Assembly: GCF_009933175.1 (NCBI RefSeq)
Contig: NZ_MAEJ01000028.1
Coordinates: 28,933 to 92,932, forward strand
DNA length: 64,000 bases
Direction: 5' to 3'
From: Candidatus Enterococcus huntleyi
GTDB lineage: Bacteria; Bacillota; Bacilli; Lactobacillales; Enterococcaceae
Shown here piece by piece: positions 18,699 to 31,263 of this stretch. The notes under the pieces were generated by a model. It searched no databases. It saw nothing but the letters and a program-made list of their open reading frames with translations, and was not told the origin of the DNA. The position numbers and the translations under genes are program-made. How positions within the stretch are numbered: position 1 is the first letter of the stretch; each line of letters begins with the position of its first letter.

Positions 18699-19982
18699 AT
18701 GAAAACAGTTATTAAAAACGGTCAAATGGTCGTGAAAAACAATCAATTAGCACCTGCGGAAATTTGGATAGAAGAGGGCCGAATCAAAGCGATTGGCACT
18801 GATTTTTCTTCAATCGAATTTGATCAAGTAATCGATGCTAAAGGACAATTAATTACCCCAGGACTTGTCGATGTCCATGTGCATTTACGCGAGCCGGGTT
18901 TCACCTATAAAGAAACCATCAAAGCCGGTAGTTTAGCAGCTGCTCACGGTGGATTTACAACAGTCTGCGCGATGCCAAACCTCAATCCAGTCCCAGATAC
19001 AGCGGAAAAATTGTCAGCCATCTATGACATCATCAAAAAAGATGCCGTCGTAAAAGTCCTTCAATATGCCCCAATTACAGAAGAATTACGCAGTGAAATA
19101 TTAACTGACCAAGCAGCTTTAAAAGAAGCAGGTGCTTTCGCCTTCACCAATGATGGCGTCGGTGTTCAAACAGCAGGCACGATGTATTTAGCCATGAAAG
19201 AAGCCCAAAAAAATGGCATGGCACTGGTTGCTCACACGGAAGATGAGTCATTATTATTCGGTGGCGTCATGCACGAAGGTCAAATCTCGAAAAAACTCGG
19301 TTTGCCAGGAATCCTTAGCTCGACAGAAGCCTCACAAATTGCCCGTGATGTAATCTTAGCTGGTGAAACAGGCGCGCATTACCATGTCTGCCATGTCTCA
19401 ACGAAAGAAAGCGTCCGCGTGATTCGCGATGCGAAAAAAGCCGGTGTTCATGTAACGGCTGAGGTTTCACCGCATCATTTAATCTTAGTTGATGAAGATA
19501 TTCCAGAAGATAACGGTTTTTGGAAAATGAACCCACCGCTACGTGCCCAAGCAGATCGTGCAGCTTTAATCGAAGGCTTGCTGGATGGCACAATTGATTG
19601 TATCGCTACTGATCATGCCCCACATGGCTTAGAAGAAAAAAATCAAACATTTTTAAAAGCACCATTTGGAATCGTTGGTAGTGAGACAGCTTTCCAACTC
19701 GTCTACACACAGCTAGTAAAAACGGGTATCTTCACGCTGGAACAAGTCATCGACTGGATGGCAACTAAACCTGCTGAAATCTTCGGCTTATCGGCTGGTA
19801 CGTTACGCATCGGCCAAGCCGCTGACATCGCTATCTTTGACATCAGTCATGAAACAGTCATTGATGATCAAGAATTTGAATCATTAGGTGTTAATACACC
19901 ATTCGTCGGCTGGAAAATTTCTGGCGAAACATTATGTACACTCGTTGACGGCAAGATCGTCTGGAAGAAGGAGGACAAGTAA
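18699..19982 (+). CDS. pyrC: Dihydroorotase
   Basis: A 427-residue zinc amidohydrolase closing carbamoyl aspartate to dihydroorotate. Metal-binding motifs are visible: DVHVHLREPG near residue 57, CHVSTKESV, and ATDHAPHGLEEK near residue 303. Length and motifs fit the Gram-positive class I dihydroorotase. RBS AGGAGGAAG. Its stop codon abuts the carA start, so carA is likely coupled. Confidence 0.97.
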   Translation: MKTVIKNGQMVVKNNQLAPAEIWIEEGRIKAIGTDFSSIEFDQVIDAKGQLITPGLVDVHVHLREPGFTYKETIKAGSLAAAHGGFTTVCAMPNLNPVPDTAEKLSAIYDIIKKDAVVKVLQYAPITEELRSEILTDQAALKEAGAFAFTNDGVGVQTAGTMYLAMKEAQKNGMALVAHTEDESLLFGGVMHEGQISKKLGLPGILSSTEASQIARDVILAGETGAHYHVCHVSTKESVRVIRDAKKAGVHVTAEVSPHHLILVDEDIPEDNGFWKMNPPLRAQADRAALIEGLLDGTIDCIATDHAPHGLEEKNQTFLKAPFGIVGSETAFQLVYTQLVKTGIFTLEQVIDWMATKPAEIFGLSAGTLRIGQAADIAIFDISHETVIDDQEFESLGVNTPFVGWKISGETLCTLVDGKIVWKKEDK

Positions 19983-21062
19983 ATGAAACGACTATTGATA
20001 TTAGAAGACGGCACCGTCTTTACAGGCAAGGCTTTTGGCGCGGAAGCGAATGTCTTTGGCGAGATCGTCTTTACAACAAGTATGACTGGTTATCAAGAAA
20101 CCATCACAGACCAAAGCTTCAATGGTCAAATTATCACATTTACTTATCCTATGGTAGGAAATTATGGTGTCAATCGGGATGATTACGAATCAATCGCGCC
20201 AACTTGTAAAGGAGTCGTTGTCAAAGAGCATGCTCGCTTAGCTAGTAACTGGCGCAAGCAAATGACCTTAGATGAATTCTTAAAGCACAAAGGAATTCCG
20301 GGAATTTCAGGAATTGACACGCGTGCTTTAACCCGCAAAATTCGTGAAGTTGGAACAATGAAAGCGAGCATGGTGGATGCCGGAGATGAATTTAATCATA
20401 TCTTCGATCAACTGAAAGCAACCGTGCTACCGACGAACCAAGTCGCGCAAGTTTCAACAACTAAACCTTACCCAAGCCCTGGCGTTGGACGCAATGTTGT
20501 GGTGATTGACTTTGGTTTAAAACACAGTATTTTACGAGAATTATCTAAACGCGAATGTAACTTAACCGTTATGCCGTATAACACGCCTGCTCAGACGATT
20601 CTTGACCTATGTCCAGATGGTGTCATGTTAACCAATGGACCCGGAGATCCAAAAGATGTCCCAGAAGCGATTCAAATGATCCGAGAGATTCAAGGAAAAG
20701 TGCCGATTTTTGGGATTTGTCTAGGCCATCAATTATTCGCCTTAGCTAATGATGCGGATACGTACAAAATGAAATTTGGTCATCGGGGCTTAAATCATCC
20801 AGTCAAAGAAATTGCGACTGGCAGAATTGATTTTACTTCGCAAAATCATGGCTTCGCTGTAGATGAAAATACCATCGATCCAGAGAAACTTATGATTACA
20901 CACCTTGAAGTCAATGATGGGACAGTGGAAGGAATTCGTCATCGCCGTTATCCAGCCTTTAGTGTCCAATTTCACCCGGATGCAGCGCCTGGACCGCACG
21001 ATGCAATTCACTTATTTGATGAATTTATGGAAATGATGGACGCCTGGAAGGAGCAAGTATAA
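19983..21062 (+). CDS. carA: Carbamoyl phosphate synthase small (glutaminase) subunit
   Basis: A 359-residue subunit. The N-terminal CPSase domain covers about 1-150; the class I glutamine amidotransferase domain has GICLGHQ with nucleophile C246. The catalytic His is H331 in [12 protein letters not shown], where the usual HPE is HPD: the Glu of the triad is Asp333. I believe this substitution occurs in other lactic acid bacteria, but I cannot check it. It supplies ammonia to CarB. The operon has a single CPSase set, and PyrR control suggests it is the pyrimidine enzyme (PyrAA type). It starts directly after the pyrC stop. Confidence 0.96.
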   Translation: MKRLLILEDGTVFTGKAFGAEANVFGEIVFTTSMTGYQETITDQSFNGQIITFTYPMVGNYGVNRDDYESIAPTCKGVVVKEHARLASNWRKQMTLDEFLKHKGIPGISGIDTRALTRKIREVGTMKASMVDAGDEFNHIFDQLKATVLPTNQVAQVSTTKPYPSPGVGRNVVVIDFGLKHSILRELSKRECNLTVMPYNTPAQTILDLCPDGVMLTNGPGDPKDVPEAIQMIREIQGKVPIFGICLGHQLFALANDADTYKMKFGHRGLNHPVKEIATGRIDFTSQNHGFAVDENTIDPEKLMITHLEVNDGTVEGIRHRRYPAFSVQFHPDAAPGPHDAIHLFDEFMEMMDAWKEQV

Positions 21063-21063
21063 C

Positions 21064-24000
21064 ATGCCAAAACGTACAGATATCAAGAAAATTATGGTGA
21101 TTGGCTCAGGGCCAATTATTATCGGTCAAGCAGCGGAATTTGATTACGCCGGCACCCAAGCGTGTCTTGCTTTAAGAGAAGAAGGCTATGAAGTCGTCTT
21201 AGTGAATTCCAACCCAGCTACGATTATGACGGATAAAGAAATTGCTGACAAAGTTTATATTGAACCGATTACCTTAGAATTTGTCTCACGCATTTTACGC
21301 AAAGAAAAGCCTGATGCTCTACTGCCAACCTTAGGTGGACAAACCGGCTTAAATATGGCGATGGAACTTGCGGCTTCAGGTATTTTAGACGAGCTAAATG
21401 TCGAATTATTAGGCACGAAGCTGTCAGCGATTGACCAAGCGGAAGACCGTGATTTATTTAAACAATTAATGGAAGACTTAGATCAACCGATTCCTGAATC
21501 AGAGATTGTTACGACGGTTGACGAAGCCTTGGCTTTTGCTGAAAAAATTGGCTTTCCAGTCATCGTCCGTCCAGCCTTTACCTTAGGTGGAACGGGTGGC
21601 GGCATGTGTGATAATGAAGAAGAGCTACGCGTCATTGCAGAAAATGGCTTAAAACTTTCACCTGTAACGCAATGTTTAATCGAACGTAGTATTGCCGGCT
21701 ACAAAGAAATCGAGTATGAAGTGATGCGCGATTCGGCCGATAACGCGATTGTTGTATGTAACATGGAAAACTTTGACCCAGTTGGGATTCATACGGGTGA
21801 CTCAATCGTGTTCGCGCCAAGTCAAACCTTGGCTGACCATGAATACCAATTGTTACGTGACGCTTCTCTGTCAATTATCCGTGCGCTTAAAATCGAAGGT
21901 GGCTGTAACGTCCAATTGGCCTTGGATCCTCACAGCTTTAACTATTATGTGATTGAAGTTAATCCGCGCGTTTCTCGTTCGTCTGCTCTTGCAAGTAAAG
22001 CAACCGGTTATCCGATTGCTAAGTTAGCAGCGAAAATCGCTGTTGGTTTAACTTTAGATGAAATGAAAAATCCAGTAACGGGAACAACCTATGCTGAATT
22101 TGAACCAGCGTTAGACTATGTCGTTGCCAAAATTCCTCGCTGGCCTTTTGACAAATTTGAAAAAGGTGAACGTCGTTTAGGTACGCAAATGAAAGCGACC
22201 GGCGAAGTCATGGCGATTGGTCGTAATATCGAAGAATCACTTTTAAAAGCTGTTCGTTCACTAGAAATCGGCACCTACCATGTGGAAATCGATGAATTCC
22301 AACAAGTGGAAGATGATGTCCTGATGGAAAAAATTGTCAAAGCGCAAGATGACCGTCTTTTCTATCTAGCAGAGGCGATTCGCCGAGGCTACCCAATCCA
22401 AGAATTGAGTGATTTAACCAAGATAGACTTGTTCTTCTTAGATAAATTATTGCATATTGTTGAATTAGAAACAGCTTTAGAAGAAGCACCGAATGACCTG
22501 GAAGTCTTAAAAGAAGCCAAACAAAATGGTTTCACTGACCGTAAAGTCGCTGACTTGTGGCAGACGACAGAAGCTGCCGTGACTGCCTTTAGAAAAGAGC
22601 AAAACTTACTGCCAGTCTACAAAATGGTCGATACTTGTGCAGCTGAATTCGAATCACAAACACCGTATTTCTACAGCACCTATGAGTTTGAAAACGAAAG
22701 TCATCGTTCTGAGAAACATTCGGTACTCGTCCTAGGCTCCGGTCCAATTCGGATTGGTCAAGGGGTGGAATTCGATTATGCAACCGTGCATTCTGTAAAA
22801 GCCATTCAAGCAGCTGGCTATGAAGCGATTATTATGAATAGTAACCCAGAAACGGTTTCTACGGATTTCTCAATCTCAGACAAACTGTATTTTGAACCAT
22901 TAACCCTAGAAGACGTCATGAATGTCATTGATTTGGAACAACCAGTGGGCGTAATCGTGCAGTTTGGTGGCCAAACAGCGATCAATCTAGCGGAACCTTT
23001 AGTTAAACAAGGCGTTAAGATTTTGGGAACTAGCATTGAAGATTTAGACCGCGCAGAAAATCGTGATCTCTTCGAGCAGGCTCTTAAAACATTAGACATT
23101 CCGCAACCGCCAGGAGACACAGCTACTAGTAAAGAAGAAGCGGTCGTAATTGCTAATCGAATCGGTTACCCAGTGCTCGTTCGTCCTAGCTATGTTTTAG
23201 GTGGCCGGGCGATGGAAATCGTTGAGAATCAGCAGGATTTAGAAGATTATATGGTGACTGCCGTTAAAGCTTCGCCTGAGCATCCCGTCTTAGTCGATAG
23301 TTACTTACTAGGGCGTGAATGTGAAGTCGATGCGATTTGTGATGGAAAAACAGTCTTAATTCCTGGAATTATGGAGCATATCGAACGCGCTGGAGTCCAT
23401 TCAGGCGACTCGATGGCTGTCTATCCGCCACAAACCTTGTCTCAGGAAATTCAAGATACGATTGCCACATATACTGAAAAATTAGCTTTAGGCTTAAACT
23501 GTGTCGGCATGATGAATATTCAGTTTGTCATTCATGAAGAGAAAGTTTATGTAATTGAAGTCAATCCTAGAGCTAGCCGAACCGTGCCATTCTTGAGTAA
23601 AATTACTGGGATCCCAATGGCGCAAGTCGCAACACGCGCGATTCTTGGTGAATCCTTAACAGATATGGGCTATCAAAATGGACTCTATCCAGAAAGTAAA
23701 CAAGTCCACATTAAAGCCCCAGTCTTCTCATTTACTAAGTTACAAAAAGTTGATACTTACTTAGGCCCTGAAATGAAATCAACAGGGGAAGTCATGGGCT
23801 CAGATGTCAATTTAGAAAAAGCTCTATATAAAGCCTTTGAAGCTTCTGGCTTACACTTGCCAAGCTATGGCGCGGTCTTGTTCACAATTGCCGATGAAAC
23901 CAAAGAAGAGTCCTTAGACCTAGCTAAACGTTTCTACGAGGTCGGCTACAGCTTACTAGCAACCAAAGGTACGGCTACTTATTTCCGCGCAGAAGGCTTA

Positions 24001-24249
24001 GATGTCAAAACGGTCGCTAAAATCTCTGAACACACAGATAAAAAGGATGTTGTCGACTTAATCCGCAAAGGCGAAGCACAAGTCGTCGTCAATACGATGG
24101 ATAAAGATCGCACGCACGCCTCAAAAGATGGCTACACGATCCGCCGCGAAGCAGTTGAACACGGCGTACCATTATTTACTTCATTAGATACCGCTGATGC
24201 GATTTTACGCGTATTAGAATCTCGCGCATTCTCAACTCAAGCAATTTAA
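21064..24249 (+). CDS. carB: Carbamoyl phosphate synthase large subunit
   Basis: A 1061-residue enzyme made of two homologous ATP-grasp halves. The first half starts [24 protein letters not shown]; the second starts [24 protein letters not shown] near residue 555. Both halves keep the ATP-grasp signatures ([13 protein letters not shown] and [13 protein letters not shown]). The C-terminal MGS-like allosteric domain covers about 930-1061. It makes carbamoyl phosphate from bicarbonate, ammonia and two ATP. One base separates it from carA. A 65-bp spacer before pyrK contains no terminator. Confidence 0.98.
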   Translation: MPKRTDIKKIMVIGSGPIIIGQAAEFDYAGTQACLALREEGYEVVLVNSNPATIMTDKEIADKVYIEPITLEFVSRILRKEKPDALLPTLGGQTGLNMAMELAASGILDELNVELLGTKLSAIDQAEDRDLFKQLMEDLDQPIPESEIVTTVDEALAFAEKIGFPVIVRPAFTLGGTGGGMCDNEEELRVIAENGLKLSPVTQCLIERSIAGYKEIEYEVMRDSADNAIVVCNMENFDPVGIHTGDSIVFAPSQTLADHEYQLLRDASLSIIRALKIEGGCNVQLALDPHSFNYYVIEVNPRVSRSSALASKATGYPIAKLAAKIAVGLTLDEMKNPVTGTTYAEFEPALDYVVAKIPRWPFDKFEKGERRLGTQMKATGEVMAIGRNIEESLLKAVRSLEIGTYHVEIDEFQQVEDDVLMEKIVKAQDDRLFYLAEAIRRGYPIQELSDLTKIDLFFLDKLLHIVELETALEEAPNDLEVLKEAKQNGFTDRKVADLWQTTEAAVTAFRKEQNLLPVYKMVDTCAAEFESQTPYFYSTYEFENESHRSEKHSVLVLGSGPIRIGQGVEFDYATVHSVKAIQAAGYEAIIMNSNPETVSTDFSISDKLYFEPLTLEDVMNVIDLEQPVGVIVQFGGQTAINLAEPLVKQGVKILGTSIEDLDRAENRDLFEQALKTLDIPQPPGDTATSKEEAVVIANRIGYPVLVRPSYVLGGRAMEIVENQQDLEDYMVTAVKASPEHPVLVDSYLLGRECEVDAICDGKTVLIPGIMEHIERAGVHSGDSMAVYPPQTLSQEIQDTIATYTEKLALGLNCVGMMNIQFVIHEEKVYVIEVNPRASRTVPFLSKITGIPMAQVATRAILGESLTDMGYQNGLYPESKQVHIKAPVFSFTKLQKVDTYLGPEMKSTGEVMGSDVNLEKALYKAFEASGLHLPSYGAVLFTIADETKEESLDLAKRFYEVGYSLLATKGTATYFRAEGLDVKTVAKISEHTDKKDVVDLIRKGEAQVVVNTMDKDRTHASKDGYTIRREAVEHGVPLFTSLDTADAILRVLESRAFSTQAI

Positions 24250-24314
24250 GTTACGGGCTACTAGTAAATAGGCTCAATCGCCATCCAATAAAACCATAGA
24301 AAAGGAGCAAGAAG

Positions 24315-26730
<2,416 letters not shown>

Positions 26731-26738
<8 letters not shown>

Positions 26739-27363
26739 TTTAGTAAAAACAATTGCCAAAGATTTATTAGAAATTAAAGCCGTCTTCTTAAGTCCAAGCG
26801 AACCTTTTACTTGGGCCAGTGGCATTAAAAGTCCAATTTATTGCGACAATCGGATTACCATGAGCTATCCTAGCGTTCGAAAAGAAATCGCCAAAGGATT
26901 AGCTGAAAAAATCAAAGAAAACTTTCCTGATGTGGAAGTCATTGCCGGCACTGCGACTGCTGGAATTCCTCATGCTGCTTGGGTTGCTGAAATCTTAGAT
27001 TTACCGATGGTTTATATCCGTAGTAAAGCCAAAGATCACGGCAAAGGCAATCAAATTGAAGGCCGCATTACTGAAGGACAAAAGATGGTTGTGATTGAAG
27101 ATTTAATTTCAACAGGGGGCAGTGTTTTAGAAGCCTCTGAAGCAGCCAAACGTGAAGGTGCCGACGTATTAGGCGTTGCTGCCATCTTTACTTATGAATT
27201 ACCAAAAGGTGTGGCAAACTTTGAAGCCTACAACACACCACTTGTAACCCTAACAAATTATTCGACTCTGATAGAAGTTGCTCTAGAATCAAACTACATT
27301 AACGAAAACGAATTAGGTCTTTTAAAAGACTGGAAGAAAGATCCGGAAAACTGGTTAAAATAA
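26731..27363 (+). CDS. pyrE: Orotate phosphoribosyltransferase
   Basis: A 210-residue PRTase adding ribose phosphate to orotate. The PRPP motif is [17 protein letters not shown] at about residues 120-136; [14 protein letters not shown] and [12 protein letters not shown] are typical of PyrE. The start at 26731 overlaps the pyrF stop by 8 bp; an in-frame start at 26710 is only 21 bp upstream and less well placed. Last gene of the operon. Confidence 0.97.
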
Positions 27364-27412
27364 AAGATTCAACCTTTGTTATTAGAATCTTTTAAAAGAC
27401 TCCGGCGATAAT

Positions 27413-27447
27413 ACAAGTCCACATTTCATGACGAGATGTGGACTTGT
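27413..27447 (+). terminator. Long hairpin after the pyr operon
   Basis: ACAAGTCCACAT (27413-27424) pairs perfectly with ATGTGGACTTGT (27436-27447), 12 bp, but no T tract follows. It may end transcription poorly, or stabilise the 3' end of the pyr mRNA. The rest of the 320-bp gap up to 27685 holds nothing I can name. Confidence 0.6.
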
Positions 27448-27685
27448 GTGCTATCAGATGAAAAATCACTGGTCATTGTGGTATCCTTAGCTAGTCAGTT
27501 TAAAGGGCAGACACGCACGTAGAATCTACTAATCTTATGAGCAATCTAAATGACAATTTACTAGTAATCCGTCAGAATATAACTATTCGCGCACTAATTA
27601 CGGCTAGTTGTCGTTTCTTCCCTCAGTACATTTCGAGAACGATTGAATACAGGGATAACTACATGAATTATGGAGGGAACTATAG

Positions 27686-28423
27686 ATGAAAAAGATTAAG
27701 AATATGGATGTTGAATGGGGCTATACAGGCGACCGAGGTCCCGAACATTGGCATGAATTATGCGATTGGTACAGAGAAGGGGCGACTTATCCTTATCAAT
27801 CTCCCATCGCCTTGCATCATCAATCAAACGAAAACCAATCAACTCTAAAAAATCAAGATTCTACAACGAATGAACTTTCTTTTTACTATGTACAAGAGCA
27901 TTTTACCGAAAAAGAATTTAAAAATACCTTACATTTCGTTCCTTATGATACACAAAGCTACGTCTTATTTCGTAGTGATAAGTATGTCTTAACTGATATC
28001 CATGTTCATATGCCCAGTGAGCATCAGATTAATGGTCAACAAGAAGGCCTGGAATTCCATCTCGTTCACATGAATGAACAGGGCGATAACTTGGTCTTAG
28101 GCGTTTTATTCAATCTCTCTGAGACAGGTGGTCTAGATATCGAAAAAGAGACTGATGTCATTTGGGATCTCGCGAATCACTCTGAATGGTTCAATCCCAT
28201 CGTCTTTTTGCCTCAAGAAAAAAGTCATTTTTACTATGTCGGTTCCTTAACTACGCCACCAACTGTCGGACCGATTAACTGGTTTGTTTTTGATACAGTT
28301 CAGCCGATGAGCCGTCAGTTTATCGCTCAATTTAAAAATGAAATTACTGAAAATAATAATCGTCCGCTACAACCAATCAAAGATCGAAAAATTAGTTATT
28401 TCACTGGAGTGAGGAAAGAATGA
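27686..28423 (+). CDS. Alpha-class carbonic anhydrase, cytoplasmic
   Basis: A 245-residue protein interconverting CO2 and bicarbonate. The zinc ligands are H106 and H108 in IHVHMPSEHQINGQ and H125 in EFHLVHMNE; TTPPTVGPINWFV near residue 193 is the usual alpha-CA signature. It begins WGYTGDRGPEHWHEL as typical family members do after their signal peptide, but here there is no signal peptide, so it should stay in the cytoplasm. RBS GGAGGG. It overlaps a LysR gene by 4 bp and lies directly downstream of the pyr operon, whose CarAB consumes bicarbonate. Confidence 0.92.
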   Translation: MKKIKNMDVEWGYTGDRGPEHWHELCDWYREGATYPYQSPIALHHQSNENQSTLKNQDSTTNELSFYYVQEHFTEKEFKNTLHFVPYDTQSYVLFRSDKYVLTDIHVHMPSEHQINGQQEGLEFHLVHMNEQGDNLVLGVLFNLSETGGLDIEKETDVIWDLANHSEWFNPIVFLPQEKSHFYYVGSLTTPPTVGPINWFVFDTVQPMSRQFIAQFKNEITENNNRPLQPIKDRKISYFTGVRKE

Positions 28424-29310
28424 ATCTGCAACAGCTAAAATATGTCGTGGCAGTCGCCAATAACGGCAGTTTCAGAGAAGCCGCAAAAAAAATGTTCATC
28501 ACGCAACCCAGTCTGTCTAATGGTATCAAAGAGTTGGAGCAGGAGATTGGTCTGACGTTGTTTACGCGAACCAATAAAGGGGCCTATCTGACTGAAGAGG
28601 GGAAAGACTTTTTAGAACACGCTGAAAAAATTCTGTCTCAAATGGAGCATTTAGAAACACGCTACCAAAAATCTGAACAAAAAGAACGTTTTTCTGTTGC
28701 CGCGCAACATTATGATTTCTTAGGTCCGATTGTTGCCAAATTGATGAAAGAATTTCAGCCACAATACAAACAATTTCGAATTTTTGAGACGACTACCGCA
28801 AAGGTCATTGAAGAAGTTCAACAATTCGCAAGTGACATTGGCTTGTTGTATCTTAACGAACACAATCAAGCCAGTATTTATCGTTATCTCGAGCAGGCAG
28901 ACTTAGATTATGAAATTCTAGGCAGCTTTCAAACACATATTTTCTTGGGTCCACAGCATCCCTTAGCGAATAAAGAGGGGATTCAGCTCAATGAATTAGC
29001 CGACTATCCGCAAGTGCGCTTTACCCAAGATGGGCAAAATTTTGCCTATTTCTATGAAGATCTCATCGAAATTCCTGAACAAGAAACGGTCTTTTACACT
29101 AGCGACCGTGGTACCTTGCTCAATTTATTATTGGAAACTGAAGCCTATGCTTCAGGCTCTGGGATTGTTGTTGGCGGCAGTCGTGAACAGGTTCGTTTAA
29201 TTCCTTTAATCGATGCACCAAAAAATAAATTCTGTCTGATTTATCCCAAAAGAAAAAAACGAACACCGATTGTTGAAACTTTTGTGAAAGAAGTGAAGGG
29301 GCTATTATAA
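28420..29310 (+). CDS. LysR-family transcriptional regulator
   Basis: A 296-residue regulator. The N-terminal winged HTH is clear (LKYVVAVANNGSFREAAKKMFITQPSLSNGIKELEQEIG, residues 5-45) and is followed by the periplasmic-binding-like effector domain. ATGA overlap with the carbonic anhydrase gene makes a two-gene unit. LysR proteins of the CynR/CbbR side often sense metabolites; here inorganic carbon or pH is a reasonable but unproven signal. Confidence 0.9.
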   Translation: MNLQQLKYVVAVANNGSFREAAKKMFITQPSLSNGIKELEQEIGLTLFTRTNKGAYLTEEGKDFLEHAEKILSQMEHLETRYQKSEQKERFSVAAQHYDFLGPIVAKLMKEFQPQYKQFRIFETTTAKVIEEVQQFASDIGLLYLNEHNQASIYRYLEQADLDYEILGSFQTHIFLGPQHPLANKEGIQLNELADYPQVRFTQDGQNFAYFYEDLIEIPEQETVFYTSDRGTLLNLLLETEAYASGSGIVVGGSREQVRLIPLIDAPKNKFCLIYPKRKKRTPIVETFVKEVKGLL

Positions 29311-29385
29311 GCAGTAGTTTTCACTTATTAGATCATATGAGAAACTTGGTAAGTGAAGATTAATCTAAAGAGAAATCGATTAAAA

Positions 29386-29440
29386 TAAACCAAAATCGGC
29401 TGAGATTGACTTGTCATTCAGCGGATTTTGGTTTATTTAT
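29386..29440. terminator. Bidirectional terminator between the LysR and Rgg genes
   Basis: AAACCAAAATCGGCTGA pairs with TCAGCGGATTTTGGTTT, with A/T-rich flanks on both sides. Confidence 0.85.
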
Positions 29441-29476
29441 ATTGTCCTATAAAGTTTGTCACAGTTTCTAATAAAC

Positions 29477-30332
29477 TTAGTTAATTTTATGCAAAACACT
29501 TGTTTCAATAGCTACTAGATTCTCTGCTTCTTCTTCATAACCAAGTAACCTTAAAGTCTCAATAGCGATTGATCCATCAAATTCAAAATTTCCGATAGCC
29601 GACTGATACAACCGCATAAAAAATTTCCAATAGATTCTTCCTTTTAGATAATCAGAATCAGTTGTTTCATCGTACAAAATAGGCAATAATTCCAACACTC
29701 TTTCATAATTTGCTTCATCAAATTCTAGTATGATTGAGTTTGCCAGAAATTTTATTAACGTATGCTGATATTTGGGCAACCCTTTGAACTTTCTGAATTG
29801 CCTAATCACATCATTGTATTGGAAATTCCGATAATCCGCGTCAAAAAATCCTAAACAGTTAGTATAAGCAGCTAGCTCAAAGTAGCCCCAATCCTCGATA
29901 GTACTTAGGTAGTCCACAATTATTTCGATTTCTTTCTTAGTCACCTTATCAAGAGTAATCTCTGGCAATCTTTCAGCTACAGCCTTTGTTTGGATAATTA
30001 AATATAAAATAAACAATTCATGATTTTTTTTGGTACTCGTTCTGAAGATTTTCTAAATATCCCTTAGCCTTGGAAGCAGAGACCATTGATTTGCTAAAGC
30101 TTTCTCTTAAAAAATCTTTCTTAGTGGGTTGATAATTATGAAATTCTGCGTAATATTCATCCATCCGCACATTCATCCGATCTAGAAACAGCCATAATGT
30201 ATCGATGTCAACTTTTGAACTTGAATTTTCAAATCGTTGTAAGGTACTTACAGAATGGATTCCTTTAGCTAGACTCTCTCGACTAATTTTTCTATCTGTC
30301 CTTAGCTTTTTAATTAATTTACCATGCTCCAT
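29477..30332 (-). pseudogene. Rgg/GadR/MutR-type regulator, split by a frameshift in an 8-A tract
   Basis: Reverse-strand frame 1 (30332-30018, 104 aa) has the N-terminal HTH of Rgg regulators (GKLIKKLRTDRKISRESLAKGIHSVSTLQRFENSSSKVD). It stops after EYQKKS. The next frame (30016-29477) carries the helical TPR-like C-terminal domain. The junction is an A8 run on the coding strand (T8 at 30024-30031). With A7 the frame reads EYQKNHELFILYLIIQTKAV and gives one protein of about 286 residues, the normal Rgg length. So it is a fresh pseudogene, a phase-variable gene, a slippage product or a sequencing error. Rgg proteins normally bind peptide pheromones. It is divergent from the ABC genes at 30587. 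Confidence 0.8.
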
Positions 30333-30586
30333 CTGTATTCCCCCAACTTTCTACCTATTTTTGACTTATTTCCGTACAAATAGCGAGTAACTAGTATGAT
30401 ATACCTACTTTAAACGGAATATTTGGTAAAATTGTAATCCTAATTTTGAGTCTATTGAACTGATTGTCCACTTGCTCAATCATCTTGATTCTATACTATT
30501 TATTTGTCTATTGTCACCACATAACTCGACAATCATTCACGTAAAGTACAATTTTAATTTATCTAGCCAATAGAGGGGGAGAGCCA

Positions 30587-31261
30587 TTGACTGCAGTTGC
30601 CACTGAAGAGCTAAGACGGATGTTAAGAAGTCCAAAAGCGATTGTCATAATCCTAATATTTACCTTATTCAGCTACGGTATGTCTTCACATATAACAGCT
30701 ATTGCCGGAAGGGGCGATAGCGCAATGACAGCCAATTATTCCAGTCTCAGATTGCTCGTGTTCGTCTTTGGCTACTTATTTGTCTCCGTCGTTTCACACA
30801 ATTGTATTAACGAAGAAATAGAATCTGGTTCTATAAAATTTATTCTTTCTAAAATAAATAGGCAGCAATTCGTTTTAGGGAAATTTGTTGGCATTACTCT
30901 TTTTTGGCTGATTTGCATAGGAATAAGTTTCATTACGCTTTCTGTATTGGCTTTACAATTTCATTTCTCTTTATTACTTACGCTAATGAGTGTGATTATC
31001 TTTTATATTTCCTTATGCATTTTCATTTCTGTAGTAATCACTAAGACATCTCTGACTAATTTCTTAGGGTTAATTATCGGCATCGCTTTGCCTATTATCG
31101 GTCTTTGGTGCACGTTTTCAACTAAGTGGTATAGCATTTTTAAATATCTCTTCCCGTACGAATATATCGTAAGTGGTGGAATTTTTATTGTCATACCACT
31201 ACTCTTATCAGGAGTTTTCTTAGGCTTTTCTATAAAACTATTTAAGAGAAATGAGGTATAG
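30587..31261 (+). CDS. ABC-2-type transporter permease
   Basis: A 224-residue membrane protein with six hydrophobic segments (first at about 17-35, last at 196-216). NEEIESGSIKFILSKINRQQFVLGKFVG is the cytoplasmic loop common in ABC-2 permeases of the bacitracin/lantibiotic-immunity type. The start is TTG at 30587, with AGGGGGAGAG upstream; no ATG gives a full first helix. Pairs with the ATPase gene 2 bp downstream. The divergent Rgg-type gene may control it. Confidence 0.8.
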   Translation: MTAVATEELRRMLRSPKAIVIILIFTLFSYGMSSHITAIAGRGDSAMTANYSSLRLLVFVFGYLFVSVVSHNCINEEIESGSIKFILSKINRQQFVLGKFVGITLFWLICIGISFITLSVLALQFHFSLLLTLMSVIIFYISLCIFISVVITKTSLTNFLGLIIGIALPIIGLWCTFSTKWYSIFKYLFPYEYIVSGGIFIVIPLLLSGVFLGFSIKLFKRNEV

Positions 31262-31263
31262 AA

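Noticed and set aside
27318..27400. TCTTTTAAAAGA palindromes at the end of and just after pyrE as a terminator
   Set aside because: Both are short A/T palindromes without loop or T tail; the 12-bp hairpin at 27413 is the better candidate for a 3' end.
30333..30586. Short hydrophobic pheromone gene between the Rgg-like gene and the ABC genes
   Set aside because: I found only trivial ORFs such as a five-codon one; nothing with a ribosome site and a hydrophobic product of fitting length.
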